Made by a program: the position numbers and the translations under genes. Under the pieces are notes generated by a model. It was not told the origin of the DNA. It saw only the letters and a program-made list of their open reading frames with translations, and did not search any database. A stretch of DNA of 25,711 nucleotides from CANJQH01 sp031368515 (GTDB lineage Bacteria > Chloroflexota > Anaerolineae > J036 > Brachytrichaceae), in the NCBI GenBank assembly GCA_031368515.1, contig JANMNW010000148.1, positions 1 to 25,711 on the forward strand. Reading direction: 5' to 3'. The stretch's first letter is position 1. Each line of letters starts with the position of its first letter. Below are positions 1 through 7,399 of this stretch, in pieces.

Positions 1-1321
1 CGATGTTGAAGACGCGGTAGCTGCGGTCGACATAGGTCTGCACCAGCGCGCGCAGGCCCTTGTCAATCACCTTGGGAATCAGATCCGGGTCGCGATTCAG
101 CACCGTCACCAGCAGCTTGCCCACCAGCGGAAACTTGGCCAGCAGTTCCAGCAGGTAATTGCGCGCGATTTCCGGGCGGGTTGGGGGCTCGGTTGTGACA
201 TTGCGCTGCGTGACGAGGCAGGTGAAATCGCCGTTGGCGGCATAGGCGTTCAACAGAACTTCGTAGTGGCGGTTGTCGGACAGTACGCGGCCGTCGCGCA
301 GATCGTCGCGCACCTCGCGCCAGGTGCTCAAGGTCCGTTCTTCCTTCAGCGCGTAGGCGTCGCGCACTTCGAGCACGACCGAATAGACCACGCCCATGCA
401 CCCGATGCCGACGCGCACGGCGTCGAACCAGCTGTCATCCTGTTTGAGTTCGATCCCAGTTTGCCGCGCCGCCCATCCGGCAGCGTCTGTGATGCCGTTG
501 GCCGGTTCAATCCGGTATGTTTTGCCGTCGCCCGCCACAAGCGTGATCGAGCGCACAAAATCAGCCAGCGGCCCAAAGGCCATGCCGGAACCATGCGTGG
601 ACGTCGATACCACGCCCATGATGGTCTGGCCGTCATAGCCGCCCATGTTGCTGAGCGCTTTGCCATTTTCATTCCACAGGTAATCGTTCAACTCGTGGAT
701 GGTGATGCCGCTTTCGACTTCGAACAGGTTGCGCAAATCGATGCCGCCGCGCAAGAGCGTGGTGTCGAGCGGCAACGGCTTGTTGAGGCTGCCGGGCCGG
801 ATCAAATAATCGGCGGTGACGGCCACATCGGTAAACGAATGCCCGGAGCCGGCGGCCTTGACCGTGAGGCGTTCGCGCGCGGCGTTGCTCACAATCGTTT
901 GCAGCTCGGCCAGGCTGGCCGGCTGAAAGGTGCGCAGCGGCTGCGCCATGCGCGCCTGGATGCAATCCCACCAGGTGAGCTGTGTGTTTCCATCGCGCGA
1001 GATGACCTGCGACGCAAAGCCGCGCGCGCCGTCAGGTTCGGCGCCGGACTTTTCGCCGGGGTCCATCAGCTGCGCGGCGGCCTGGAAATACGCATCAAGC
1101 CCTTGCGCATCGATCTGCGCGCGCGTTGCGTCGATGAGCTTTGCATCATGCGGGTTTACGCGCAGCGCGCGCAGGTTTTCCTGCAGCCGATCGCCAGGCG
1201 CGGACTTTTTTGCCGAGCGTGGCGCAGCGCGCTTCTTCGCCCGCGCCGGTTTGCGCTTCGCCGTTTTCCCAGCCGGCCGCGTGCGCGCACGCGCCGCAGG
1301 GCTGTCCTTTTTCTTTGCCAC
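1..1321 (-). CDS. FAD-binding oxidoreductase, L-gulonolactone/D-arabinono-lactone oxidase type (3' end outside window)
   Basis: About 440 residues are visible and the C-terminus lies beyond the left edge. After a basic tail come a vanillyl-alcohol-oxidase-type FAD-binding (PCMH) domain, with TVKAAGSGHSFTD near residue 155 and GGYDGQTIMGVVSTSTHGSG near residue 235, and the start of the substrate domain, ending in QTYVDRSYRVFNI. Family members oxidise aldonolactones or related polyols using covalently or tightly bound FAD; the substrate here cannot be read. The GTG start at 1321 was chosen because AGGGAGG sits 6 nt upstream. The first ~43 residues are almost entirely Lys/Arg/Ala/Pro (AKKK, AKRKPARAKKRAA) and resemble a histone-H1-like tail, which the enzyme family does not need. 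The same reading frame stays open upstream into a subtilase remnant. Longer open frames on the plus strand here are shadows. Confidence 0.85.
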   Translation of the reverse strand, partial: MAKKKDSPAARARTRPAGKTAKRKPARAKKRAAPRSAKKSAPGDRLQENLRALRVNPHDAKLIDATRAQIDAQGLDAYFQAAAQLMDPGEKSGAEPDGARGFASQVISRDGNTQLTWWDCIQARMAQPLRTFQPASLAELQTIVSNAARERLTVKAAGSGHSFTDVAVTADYLIRPGSLNKPLPLDTTLLRGGIDLRNLFEVESGITIHELNDYLWNENGKALSNMGGYDGQTIMGVVSTSTHGSGMAFGPLADFVRSITLVAGDGKTYRIEPANGITDAAGWAARQTGIELKQDDSWFDAVRVGIGCMGVVYSVVLEVRDAYALKEERTLSTWREVRDDLRDGRVLSDNRHYEVLLNAYAANGDFTCLVTQRNVTTEPPTRPEIARNYLLELLAKFPLVGKLLVTVLNRDPDLIPKVIDKGLRALVQTYVDRSYRVFNI

Positions 1322-1744
1322 TCGAAGCCTCCCTTGTCCCGCCACTGTGCGCCGCACGCATCGAAAGCATAGCCACCCAGATGCGGTGTCCGCGCATCCC
1401 ACTGAGTTGCAAGGGGTATGCGACACAGCCGTCGAAAAGTCAAACCCGCAGAGCCGGGCACCTGCGACGGGCTTGGCTCTGGGGGCTGCCGACACCTTTA
1501 GCTCTTCGGCGCGCGCAAGGCCCACGCCGATATCGGACCGATCGATGCCCTTCTTCAAGCCTATGCTCACCGCCGAACCGAACAGCCGCGCACCGAGCGT
1601 GTTGACATTGACGCCGCCCGCGTCTTTGACGATCTTGTCAATCCACAACGCCGTCACGCCCGCCACATGCGGCGTGGACATGCTGGTTCCGCTCATCGAC
1701 GCCAATGCGCCGCCGGCGTGGGCTGAAGCGATGTCCACAAGCGG
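1322..1744 (-). pseudogene. C-terminal remnant of a subtilisin-like (S8) serine protease
   Basis: Translation of the minus strand gives VDIASAHAGGALASMSGTSM followed by STPHVAGVTALWIDKI. This contains the GTSMSTPHVAG signature around the catalytic Ser of S8 proteases, then about 60 residues typical of the end of that domain. The Asp and His motifs are missing: an in-frame TAG at 1745-1747 ends the homology on the N-terminal side and no upstream piece was found. I see no ATG or ribosome-binding site that would express it. The frame has no stop before the FAD oxidase start at 1321, so the original stop codon was lost or the two genes were joined by a deletion. Identity as a subtilase piece is firm; how it arose is inference. 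Confidence 0.7.
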
Positions 1745-1747
1745 CTA

Positions 1748-2090
1748 CTTACGCTGCCAGTGGAAGATCAGAAAGCGAGCGAGTTCAAGGATCTCATGGA
1801 GGCCATGGCCGTCAAAGACGCAAGCGCATAGGCGCCCGCGGCGTAGCTGCACGCCTCTGACACTCAAGCCACCTGTACTGAGACCTCATAGACCGCGTCT
1901 TGCTGCAAAATGACGGTCGGGCTCATCGTTTGCGAGTTTTTTGCGCCAGCAAGCCGGCTTGCTCAGGAATTTGCCGTAAGTTGAGCCCGGGCGCCGCGGC
2001 GTCGCGCCCGACCGTGGTGAAGTGCCAGTGATTAGGGGAGGACCAGGACTCGTGCAGAGAAACCAGCATGGCATCCCAACCTGCCGGCAC
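1748..2090. other. Intergenic stretch with possible gene debris
   Basis: No convincing gene. On the plus strand a short frame, open from 1727 to a TAG at 1829-1831, reads LPVEDQKASEFKDLMEAMAV near its end; it looks protein-like and may be the tail of a lost gene abutting the subtilase breakpoint. On the minus strand an unassigned 48-codon frame (1923-2069, ATG start) contains HWHFTTVGRDAAAPGLNLRQ. Neither can be assigned to a family. The stretch is best seen as the scar of a rearrangement between the subtilase remnant and the next operon. Confidence 0.3.
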
Positions 2091-2118
2091 TTGCACTCCC
2101 GCTCAACTCAAATACACT
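2091..2118 (+). promoter_or_regulatory. Candidate sigma70-type promoter of the M48 operon
   Basis: TTGCAC (2091-2096) and TACACT (2113-2118) are separated by 16 bp. They lie about 30 nt upstream of the ATG at 2149, which is preceded by a strong GGGAGG ribosome-binding site. Consensus matching only; no experimental support. Confidence 0.35.
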
Positions 2119-2148
2119 GACCACTCACTGCTTCGGGAGGTGAATTCA

Positions 2149-3195
2149 ATGAGCACATCGCCAGTTCCGGGCTCGGCGCGAGTGCCGATGCCGGGCATCG
2201 CGGCCGCCGCATTTCAGCATCCCATGGACCGCGAGGCCACGGCCAACCTGCGCAAGCTCAAAGGCTTTGACACGCTGGTCCAAAAATACATCGAATGGGG
2301 ATCTGAGCGCATCGAGTATGTGGTCAACGTCGCCAGCTATGTGCGCGTTGGCACGCGCCAGTTCCCAACGCTTTACAACATGCTGCGCGAAGCCTGCGCC
2401 ATGCTGGATATGCGCGAGCCCGAGCTGTATGTGGCCAACGGCCCGATCAACGCCTTTACGTTTGGACACACCCGCCCGTTCATTGTGTTGTATTCGGGAT
2501 TGATCGACTCCCTGACCAACGACGAGATCCTCGGCGTCATCGCGCACGAGCTGGGGCATATCAAGTGCGGCCATGTGCTGTATCAGGAAATGGCGCGCGT
2601 GCTGACATTTGCCGCCGGCGCCATCGGCGACATGACCTTCGGCCTGGGCGATCTGATCATGATGCCGATTCAGATCGCTTTTATCACTTGGAACCGGCGC
2701 TCCGAGTACAGCGCCGACCGCGCGGCCTTGCTGGCTGTGCAAGACGTGGCCCCCTGCGTGTCGATGCTGGCAAAGCTGGCGGGCGGCACATCGCGCTTCG
2801 CCAACGAGCTGGATCCAGCGGTGTTTCTCGAACAGGCCAAAGAATTTTCGGAGGACATGGACAAGTCCAACACCAGCAAGATCTACCGCATGCTGGCCAG
2901 CCTCAACAAGGGCACGCACCCGTTCACAGTCGAACGCGCCCGCGCGCTGAACGAGTGGGTCGACAGCCGCCAATTCGAAGACATGCTCGATGGCAACTAC
3001 GAGCGCATCATGACCGGGCCGGGCAGCAAATGCGTCAAATGCAGCTATGAAGTGCCCAGCGGCGCGAAGTTTTGCGTGCAATGCGGCACAGTGGTCGACA
3101 GCGCGCCGGGCGCAAAACGTTTTTGCGGCAAGTGCGGCAAGGCCGTCGGCGCCGATCACAAGTTCTGCCTGAGCTGCGGCAATGCATTGAGCTGA
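2149..3195 (+). CDS. M48-family zinc metalloprotease with C-terminal double zinc ribbon
   Basis: 348 residues. The protease domain has the HELGH zinc-binding helix (H133, E134, H137) in the context GVIAHELGHIKCGH. The third ligand region is RRSEYSADRAALLA, as in HtpX/Ste24-type M48 enzymes. A hydrophobic stretch between them (LTFAAGAIGDMTFGLGDLIM) could touch or enter the membrane. Residues ~295-345 carry four CxxC knuckles (KCVKC, FCVQCG, FCGKCG, FCLSCG), i.e. two zinc ribbons of the DZANK kind, probably for binding a partner. The ATG at 2149 is preferred to the upstream in-frame ATG at 2068: GGGAGG precedes it and the extra 27 residues look non-coding. The stop is one base from the next start, so the two genes are almost certainly translationally coupled. 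Known M48 enzymes act in membrane-protein quality control; the target here is unknown. Confidence 0.9.
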   Translation: MSTSPVPGSARVPMPGIAAAAFQHPMDREATANLRKLKGFDTLVQKYIEWGSERIEYVVNVASYVRVGTRQFPTLYNMLREACAMLDMREPELYVANGPINAFTFGHTRPFIVLYSGLIDSLTNDEILGVIAHELGHIKCGHVLYQEMARVLTFAAGAIGDMTFGLGDLIMMPIQIAFITWNRRSEYSADRAALLAVQDVAPCVSMLAKLAGGTSRFANELDPAVFLEQAKEFSEDMDKSNTSKIYRMLASLNKGTHPFTVERARALNEWVDSRQFEDMLDGNYERIMTGPGSKCVKCSYEVPSGAKFCVQCGTVVDSAPGAKRFCGKCGKAVGADHKFCLSCGNALS

Positions 3196-3196
3196 C

Positions 3197-4150
3197 ATGA
3201 GCACTTCAGGTATCCGAAAATTCACAGCGGCCAGCCGGAACGCCTTGCGCGCGCTGGTGGACGAGGCCTTTACGCTGGAAGAGCTGCAGCTGATGTGCGC
3301 CGATTTGGGCATCGACTACGACAATCTCGGCGGCGGCATGAAGTCGGTGCGCGTGCTGAACCTGATCACGATGATGGAACGCCACGGCCGCGCCGGCGAC
3401 CTGGCAGCGTGCTTCGGCGCATTACGGCCGGCGATCGACTGGCGCGCCGAGTATGACGCGCCGCTGTTGACGATACTAGCGGAACCGCCAGCCGAAACCA
3501 AAGCGCCGCTGGAAAGACATGCTGTGTTTATCAATGGGTTGCCGACAAAAGCGCAGGCCGGTCCTGCTCAAGCGATGGTCGTCATCGACGGCGCAGGCCT
3601 GGATATTGCGGCATTTCATATCGACGCTTACCCAGTGACCAACGCCGATTATCTGAACTTCCTTGAGAGGAATCCGGGCGCCTCCGCGCCCGCACATTGG
3701 GCACAGCGCCGGCCGGCGGTGGGAACGGAGCGGCATCCGGTGGTTGGCGTCAGCTTTCCCATGGCTGAGGCTTATGCGCGCTGGCTGGGCAAACGGCTGC
3801 CCACCGTCAAGGAGTGGCTCGCTGCCGCTGGTGGCACAGCCAACGCCTATCCGTGGGGCGACGCCTTCGACGGGATGCGCGCGAACTGCGAACGCGCGCG
3901 CAATGGCACCACGCCGGTCGACGCCTATCCGGGCGGCGCCAGCAGCGCCGGCGTCTATGACCTGGCTGGCAACGTGTGGGAATGGACTCAGGACGAAGTT
4001 GCGCCGCGCGGCTTGTCAAAAGGCAAGACAAAACGCGTTCTAAAAGGCGGTTCCTGGCGCAGCCCGCGCCAACAGCTGGTGTGCGGCGCCGAGATGGCGC
4101 TTTGGCCCGAAGTCTTTCAAGACGATGTAGGTTTTCGGTGCGCAAAGTAG
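3197..4150 (+). CDS. Effector-associated domain (EAD7-like) fused to an FGE-sulfatase-fold domain
   Basis: 317 residues. Residues ~10-85 form a small helical domain whose pattern (LRALVDEAFTLEELQLMCADL, GIDYDNLGGGMKS, MERHGRAGDLAA) matches effector-associated domain 7. That is a death-like adaptor described in bacterial conflict systems, where it recruits partners bearing the same domain. Residues ~125-317 are a formylglycine-generating-enzyme fold: FHIDAYPVTNADYLNFL, HPVVGVSFPMAEAYARWLG KRLPT, YPWGD, YDLAGNVWEWTQDE, VLKGGSW and the final GFRCAK. The copper-binding Cys pair expected shortly after GGSW is absent (GGSWRSPRQQLVCG), so FGE catalysis is unlikely and a ligand-sensing or scaffold role is more likely. 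It starts one base after the M48 stop, suggesting a functional pair. The EAD7 call is from pattern memory, not a profile search. Confidence 0.85.
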   Translation: MSTSGIRKFTAASRNALRALVDEAFTLEELQLMCADLGIDYDNLGGGMKSVRVLNLITMMERHGRAGDLAACFGALRPAIDWRAEYDAPLLTILAEPPAETKAPLERHAVFINGLPTKAQAGPAQAMVVIDGAGLDIAAFHIDAYPVTNADYLNFLERNPGASAPAHWAQRRPAVGTERHPVVGVSFPMAEAYARWLGKRLPTVKEWLAAAGGTANAYPWGDAFDGMRANCERARNGTTPVDAYPGGASSAGVYDLAGNVWEWTQDEVAPRGLSKGKTKRVLKGGSWRSPRQQLVCGAEMALWPEVFQDDVGFRCAK

Positions 4151-4183
4151 GCGCACCGGCATTGCGATAGCAGGAGGTGCAGC

Positions 4184-4576
4184 ATGATTTGTCAAAAGTG
4201 CGGAACAGCGGTGGATGAGGGCGCGGTGTTTTGTCCGAGCTGCGGCGCGGCCTTGCAAACGCAAGCGCAGCAGACAACGACCGCTTCTTCAAATGTCGGC
4301 GCCGGCGCCACTGCCATGCCAGGCGTCAAAAGCAAGTCCACCGCGCTGATCCTGGAGGTCGTGGCTGGGCTGTTTGGATTTCTCGGCATCGGCTGGATTT
4401 ATGCCGGTGAGACACAGAAGGGCATCGTGATCCTTGTCGGCAATCTTATTGTGCAGTTCCTGGTGTTGATATTCACGTTGTTTTTCGGCGTCATCTGCAC
4501 GATCCCGCTCAGCGCGGGCATTTCAGCGTATTTGCTCAACGAACACATAAAGAAGTCGCCAGGGCGCTGGGTGTAG
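4184..4576 (+). CDS. Zinc-ribbon membrane protein (TM2-like arrangement)
   Basis: 130 residues. An N-terminal zinc ribbon (C3xxC6 and C17xxC20 in CQKC and CPSC) is followed by a Gln/Thr/Ala linker. Two or three hydrophobic segments come next, at roughly 48-70 (LILEVVAGLFGFLGIGWIYA) and 74-120 (VGNLIVQFLVLIFTLFFGV and on). The Gly-rich hairpin GFLGIGWIYAGETQKGI resembles the TM2-type hairpin. AGGAGG lies 6 nt upstream of the ATG. It follows the EAD7-FGE gene by 33 nt and shares the zinc-ribbon theme with the M48 protein, so it is probably the last gene of that operon and could be its membrane partner. No specific function can be assigned. Confidence 0.8.
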   Translation: MICQKCGTAVDEGAVFCPSCGAALQTQAQQTTTASSNVGAGATAMPGVKSKSTALILEVVAGLFGFLGIGWIYAGETQKGIVILVGNLIVQFLVLIFTLFFGVICTIPLSAGISAYLLNEHIKKSPGRWV

Positions 4577-4681
4577 AAAAGTCTTGACCTGAAAGGTGCA
4601 ATCGTCGGGTAGGGGTTAACGCGCTTTGTGGTTAGTTTTACCGGAATGCGCCTGTTTTTTGCCGGCCATGAGTCATAACGG

Positions 4682-6538
4682 ATGAGTGCGCTCACTAACG
4701 CCCTCCGCAGCGCAGCGGCCATCTATGGCCTGCCGCTGCTGCTGCTCAAAGCCTTTGCCGCGGTGGAAGGCGCCAGCACCACCCACCCCGACGGCATTCT
4801 GCAGGTCATCGCCTCAACCCGCGCCGACATCATCCCACGCATGCCGCGCGCCTACAAAGCCTTGGCGCTTGGGCTCAGCGTCGACGCCGCCCCACCCGAT
4901 GCGGCGCTCAATGCGGCCTTCGCGCAAGCGTTTGCGCAAGGAAACCTGTTGGCGCAGGCGCTGTGTGGCGCGCATTACGTCAGCATGCAGCTGCAGTTCT
5001 TCGACGGCATCGTCGCGCTGGCTGGGCTGGGTTACAACGCCGGCGCCGGCACCGCACAGCGTGTGATCGCTTCCTTCGGCGGCAATGCGCCAGCAACGGC
5101 ATTGCACTATCAACGTCGCATTGGCCGCGGCCCAGGCGACGCCTCGGTGGGCGCCGGCAGCAGCCATGTCGACCCGGCCATCGGCGCCTGGCTCGACTTT
5201 TCGGTCACCGCCAACGATTCTGGCCGCGCCATCCCGCACTTCATTTACTTGCGGCAAGTGCCTGGCCGAAATTTCGGCTTGCTCGATTTCATCTTCAAGC
5301 CGCCAAATCTGGCGGGCTTTGGACTGTTCGAAGGCGAAACTGCGCCGATCGCCGATGACGGCCAAACAGTCCTGCGCGTTGTCAACGACGCATTTGAGTT
5401 ATCCGCGATCACACAGCCTATGACCCCAACTCTATTTTCACAAATCGACCCGCGCTGGTCGGGCGCTCGGCTGGGCCTACCCAACTCGGGACCCGATTCG
5501 ACCATCGGCCGCTATGGCTGCACGCTAACCTGTCTGACCATGCTGGCCAACCGCGCCGGCCGCGTGCTTTCGCCCGATGCGCTCAACGCCGCGCTGGCAG
5601 CGCTCGGTGATGGCGTGGGCTTTGGCGGCGCCACGCACAATCTGATGATTTTCACCGGACTGCCGGCAGTCTTTCCAGAAATTAAGTATCGCGACCGCAT
5701 CTGGCAAGGCGGCATTGCCGCCGGCCTGGCACGCATCGACGCAGCGCTGACAAGCGGTCTGGCTGTGGTGGTGCAGCTCGATTCGGCGCCCAACCTCGAT
5801 GGTCTGCAAGAGCACTGGGTGCTGCTGCACGCCAAACAAGGCGACGACTACGTCATACATGATCCGATGATCCACCCGCCCGCGCCCGGCTCATTGCTGG
5901 CGCGCTACGGCGGCGGTACACGCAGCGCTGCTCAGATCATCACGCACGCAGTTTTCTACGACTACCCGCTCGGCGCCGCCAGCGCGCCTGGCACGTTGCG
6001 CGTGACACCCACAAGCGACCCTGACATTGCCGCGGTCGGCGGCGTGCCATTGCGCGGTGTCGCCAAGCCCGACGCCGAGATTGTGGCGCGCCTGCCCTTA
6101 GACGGTGTGAGCGCGGTGACATCGCTGCCGGCAGATGGCGCCAATGCCATCGGTCAGGCCGGGCGCTGGCTGGAACTCGACTACAGCGGCAAACGCGGCT
6201 TTGCGGCGGCGTGGCTCTTGCGCACCAGCCCTGAGGTCACGCGCGCATTCAGGCCGCGCAAGCGAAGCAGTCGCGCCGAGCTGCAACCGGCGTGGAAGCC
6301 GTTGATCCAGATCGTGCGCGCGCGGTCGGCTACGACGCTGCGCGCGCAACGGCGCACCGGAAAAATTCTCGCGCGCATTACGGCCCATGAGGCGCTGGTC
6401 GTGCTGGAAGCGCCGCGAACGGCCAAACGCAAGATCGGCACGCGCGGCGCATGGCTGCGGGTGCAGGATGCGCGCGGCCGCAACGGATATGTTTCAGGAG
6501 GAAGCGTTCATGCCATCACGCCGAAGCCGCTCGGTTGA
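4682..6538 (+). CDS. Lysozyme-like / C39-like peptidase / SH3 multidomain protein
   Basis: 618 residues. Residues ~10-170 look like a degenerate transglycosylase-type domain: LLLKAFAAVEGAS gives a Glu (E29) at the usual catalytic place, and GLGYNAGAGTAQRVIASFGG is the second signature. Residues ~250-425 form a papain-like C39-type domain with SQIDPRWSG, a candidate nucleophile Cys in GRYGCTLTCLTML (~279), a His in EHWVLLHAK (~378) and an Asp in VIHDPMIHPP. Two SH3-like modules follow (~440-515, ending RWLELDYSGKRGFAAAWLL, and ~540-610). The set suggests peptidoglycan or peptide cleavage with wall-binding modules. No signal peptide or lipobox is visible at the chosen ATG, and no strong ribosome-binding site, so export is unexplained. 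The 3' end overlaps the next gene by 29 nt. Confidence 0.75.
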   Translation: MSALTNALRSAAAIYGLPLLLLKAFAAVEGASTTHPDGILQVIASTRADIIPRMPRAYKALALGLSVDAAPPDAALNAAFAQAFAQGNLLAQALCGAHYVSMQLQFFDGIVALAGLGYNAGAGTAQRVIASFGGNAPATALHYQRRIGRGPGDASVGAGSSHVDPAIGAWLDFSVTANDSGRAIPHFIYLRQVPGRNFGLLDFIFKPPNLAGFGLFEGETAPIADDGQTVLRVVNDAFELSAITQPMTPTLFSQIDPRWSGARLGLPNSGPDSTIGRYGCTLTCLTMLANRAGRVLSPDALNAALAALGDGVGFGGATHNLMIFTGLPAVFPEIKYRDRIWQGGIAAGLARIDAALTSGLAVVVQLDSAPNLDGLQEHWVLLHAKQGDDYVIHDPMIHPPAPGSLLARYGGGTRSAAQIITHAVFYDYPLGAASAPGTLRVTPTSDPDIAAVGGVPLRGVAKPDAEIVARLPLDGVSAVTSLPADGANAIGQAGRWLELDYSGKRGFAAAWLLRTSPEVTRAFRPRKRSSRAELQPAWKPLIQIVRARSATTLRAQRRTGKILARITAHEALVVLEAPRTAKRKIGTRGAWLRVQDARGRNGYVSGGSVHAITPKPLG

Positions 6539-6800
6539 ATCTTTGCCCATCATCATGGAGCCCGATCAGCGGCCGCTGTGCGCGGTGGCGGCCGACGACG
6601 GGCTGAACTTGCGCGCCGAAGCATCGACCTCGGGTGCGGTGCTGCGCGTGCTGCCGCGCGGCACGGTATTGTGCGCTCGCGAGCCGCTGAACACGCTCGC
6701 GCCAAAGATCGGCACAGGCGTGTGGATTGCGGTGTGCACCCTCGACGGCGTGGCCGGCTTTGTGTGGGCGGAATATTTGGCGCTGAGAGCGGGCGGGTAA
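6510..6800 (+). CDS. Small SH3-domain protein
   Basis: 96 residues, start chosen at the ATG with AGGAGG 8 nt upstream. After a short Arg/Ser N-terminus, residues ~25-92 form one bacterial SH3 (SH3_3) module: DDGLNLRAEASTSGAVLRVL, PRGTVL, TGVWIAVCTLDGVAGFVWAE YLAL. The N-RxE/P-S-GxVL pattern and the final G-FV--YL strand are characteristic. No signal peptide. It overlaps the end of the preceding SH3-containing peptidase gene and is probably coupled to it. Immediately after its TAA the minus strand shows a cut-off caspase-like N-terminus, so this 3' end may be a recombination junction. Confidence 0.7.
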   Translation: MPSRRSRSVESLPIIMEPDQRPLCAVAADDGLNLRAEASTSGAVLRVLPRGTVLCAREPLNTLAPKIGTGVWIAVCTLDGVAGFVWAEYLALRAGG

Positions 6801-6834
6801 TGAGCAGCGCGTAGCCCTTGTTGAATCCAGGCAT
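6801..6834 (-). pseudogene. Truncated N-terminus resembling a bacterial caspase (C14)
   Basis: An ATG at 6834 on the minus strand begins MPGFNKGYALLI. Bacterial caspase-fold genes often begin with a Met, a few residues and GYALLIGVG (first beta strand). Here the similarity stops after LLI, where the sequence runs into the SH3 gene end. Only about a dozen residues survive, so the assignment is suggestive; a profile search of such a short piece would be weak. Confidence 0.35.
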
Positions 6835-7206
6835 GCTTCTACTTTGGTCCGGCGCCGGCCGGGCTAGTGTCGGCAGCAAGCGTTGCACGTGCGCATTGGC
6901 CTCCGCCAGTTTTTGCGCATCGAACAAAGCCAGCGTACTGTCCGCCTCCCGCTGCAACACGCCGGCAAGGTTTTCAATCGTCCACGACATATAGCCGTCG
7001 CTCAGCCGTGGAAATGTGTCGCCGACCTTTCCGGCATCGACGGGCATTAGTGTTGCAAACCAAGACTGTAGCCGACTGCGGTAGATCATGCTGATTTTGT
7101 GACAGTGACCTCTGGCTTCGCTTGCACGCACGATCACTTTGCCGCCTTCAAACGCCAGCGACGGCAGGCTGCGGGTCGAAATACAGATCTGAGCCCACGC
7201 CGCCGT
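6835..7206 (-). pseudogene. Unidentified protein remnant upstream of the caspase-like fragment
   Basis: The minus-strand frame opens after a TGA at 7207-7209 and reads protein-like sequence, including LPSLAFEGGKVIVRASEARG, IYRSRLQSWFATLMPVDAGK, LSDGYMSWTIENLAGVLQRE and FDAQKLAEANAHVQRLLPTL. I do not recognise the family. It has no convincing start: its N-terminal side is cut by the 115-bp repeat at 7186-7300. A possible second piece of the same gene lies at 7515-7610. The frame runs without a stop into the caspase-like fragment, so the original 3' end is also altered. It may have been the partner gene of the lost caspase. Confidence 0.35.
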
Positions 7207-7300
7207 TCACGGGTTCTGCGCCCAAGAGATGGCATCTCTCAGAGAGATGCCATCTCTCGAACGCTCGCCGCTCGCCTTGAGCACGAAGCGGTCGTTCGAA
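7186..7300. repeat. 115-bp direct repeat, copy 1
   Basis: About 94% identical (7 differences over 115 bp by eye) to 7400-7514. It contains a perfect 15-bp stem with a 3-nt loop (7225-7257; arm AGAGATGGCATCTCT). The copies are 214 bp apart and flank the large inverted repeat at 7321-7394. No transposase or coding function was found. Confidence 0.85.
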
Positions 7301-7320
7301 TGTCGGCGTCGTCGCATGCG

Positions 7321-7394
7321 CCCGGCTCAACGGATGGACAACGGATATGCGGATATCGGCATCCGCTTATCCGTTGTCCATCCGCTGAGCCGGG
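7321..7394. repeat. 74-bp near-perfect inverted repeat
   Basis: Arms 7321-7354 and 7361-7394 (34 nt each) pair at 32 of 34 positions around the 6-nt loop ATCGGC. The outer ends are CCCGGCTCA and TGAGCCGGG; the core includes GGATGGACAACGGATA and its complement. It lies between the two 115-bp repeats. It could be a structured RNA/DNA element, a small non-autonomous element or a transcription barrier downstream of the desaturase gene. No T-tract follows. Confidence 0.85.
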
Positions 7395-7399
7395 TTGAC

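Noticed and set aside
266..1372. Long plus-strand open frame of 368 codons
   Set aside because: It lies opposite the FAD oxidase, whose domain motifs and ribosome-binding site are clear; the plus-strand protein is His/Arg/Ala-rich and has no recognisable domain.
930..1913. Plus-strand open frame of 327 codons across the oxidase start and subtilase remnant
   Set aside because: Antisense to identifiable FAD oxidase and subtilase sequence; low-complexity Ala/Arg/Ser composition.
2146..3312. Minus-strand open frame of 388 codons
   Set aside because: Antisense shadow of the M48 protease gene, which has HELGH and zinc ribbons.
4584..4612. TTGACC in the gap before the lysozyme/C39-like gene as a promoter
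   Set aside because: No acceptable -10 element at 16-18 bp spacing; left uncalled.
6553..6800. Continuation of the minus-strand remnant frame under the SH3 gene
   Set aside because: From 6800 downward the frame becomes Arg/Ala/Ser-rich and is antisense to a clear SH3 domain; the real homology ends at the junction.
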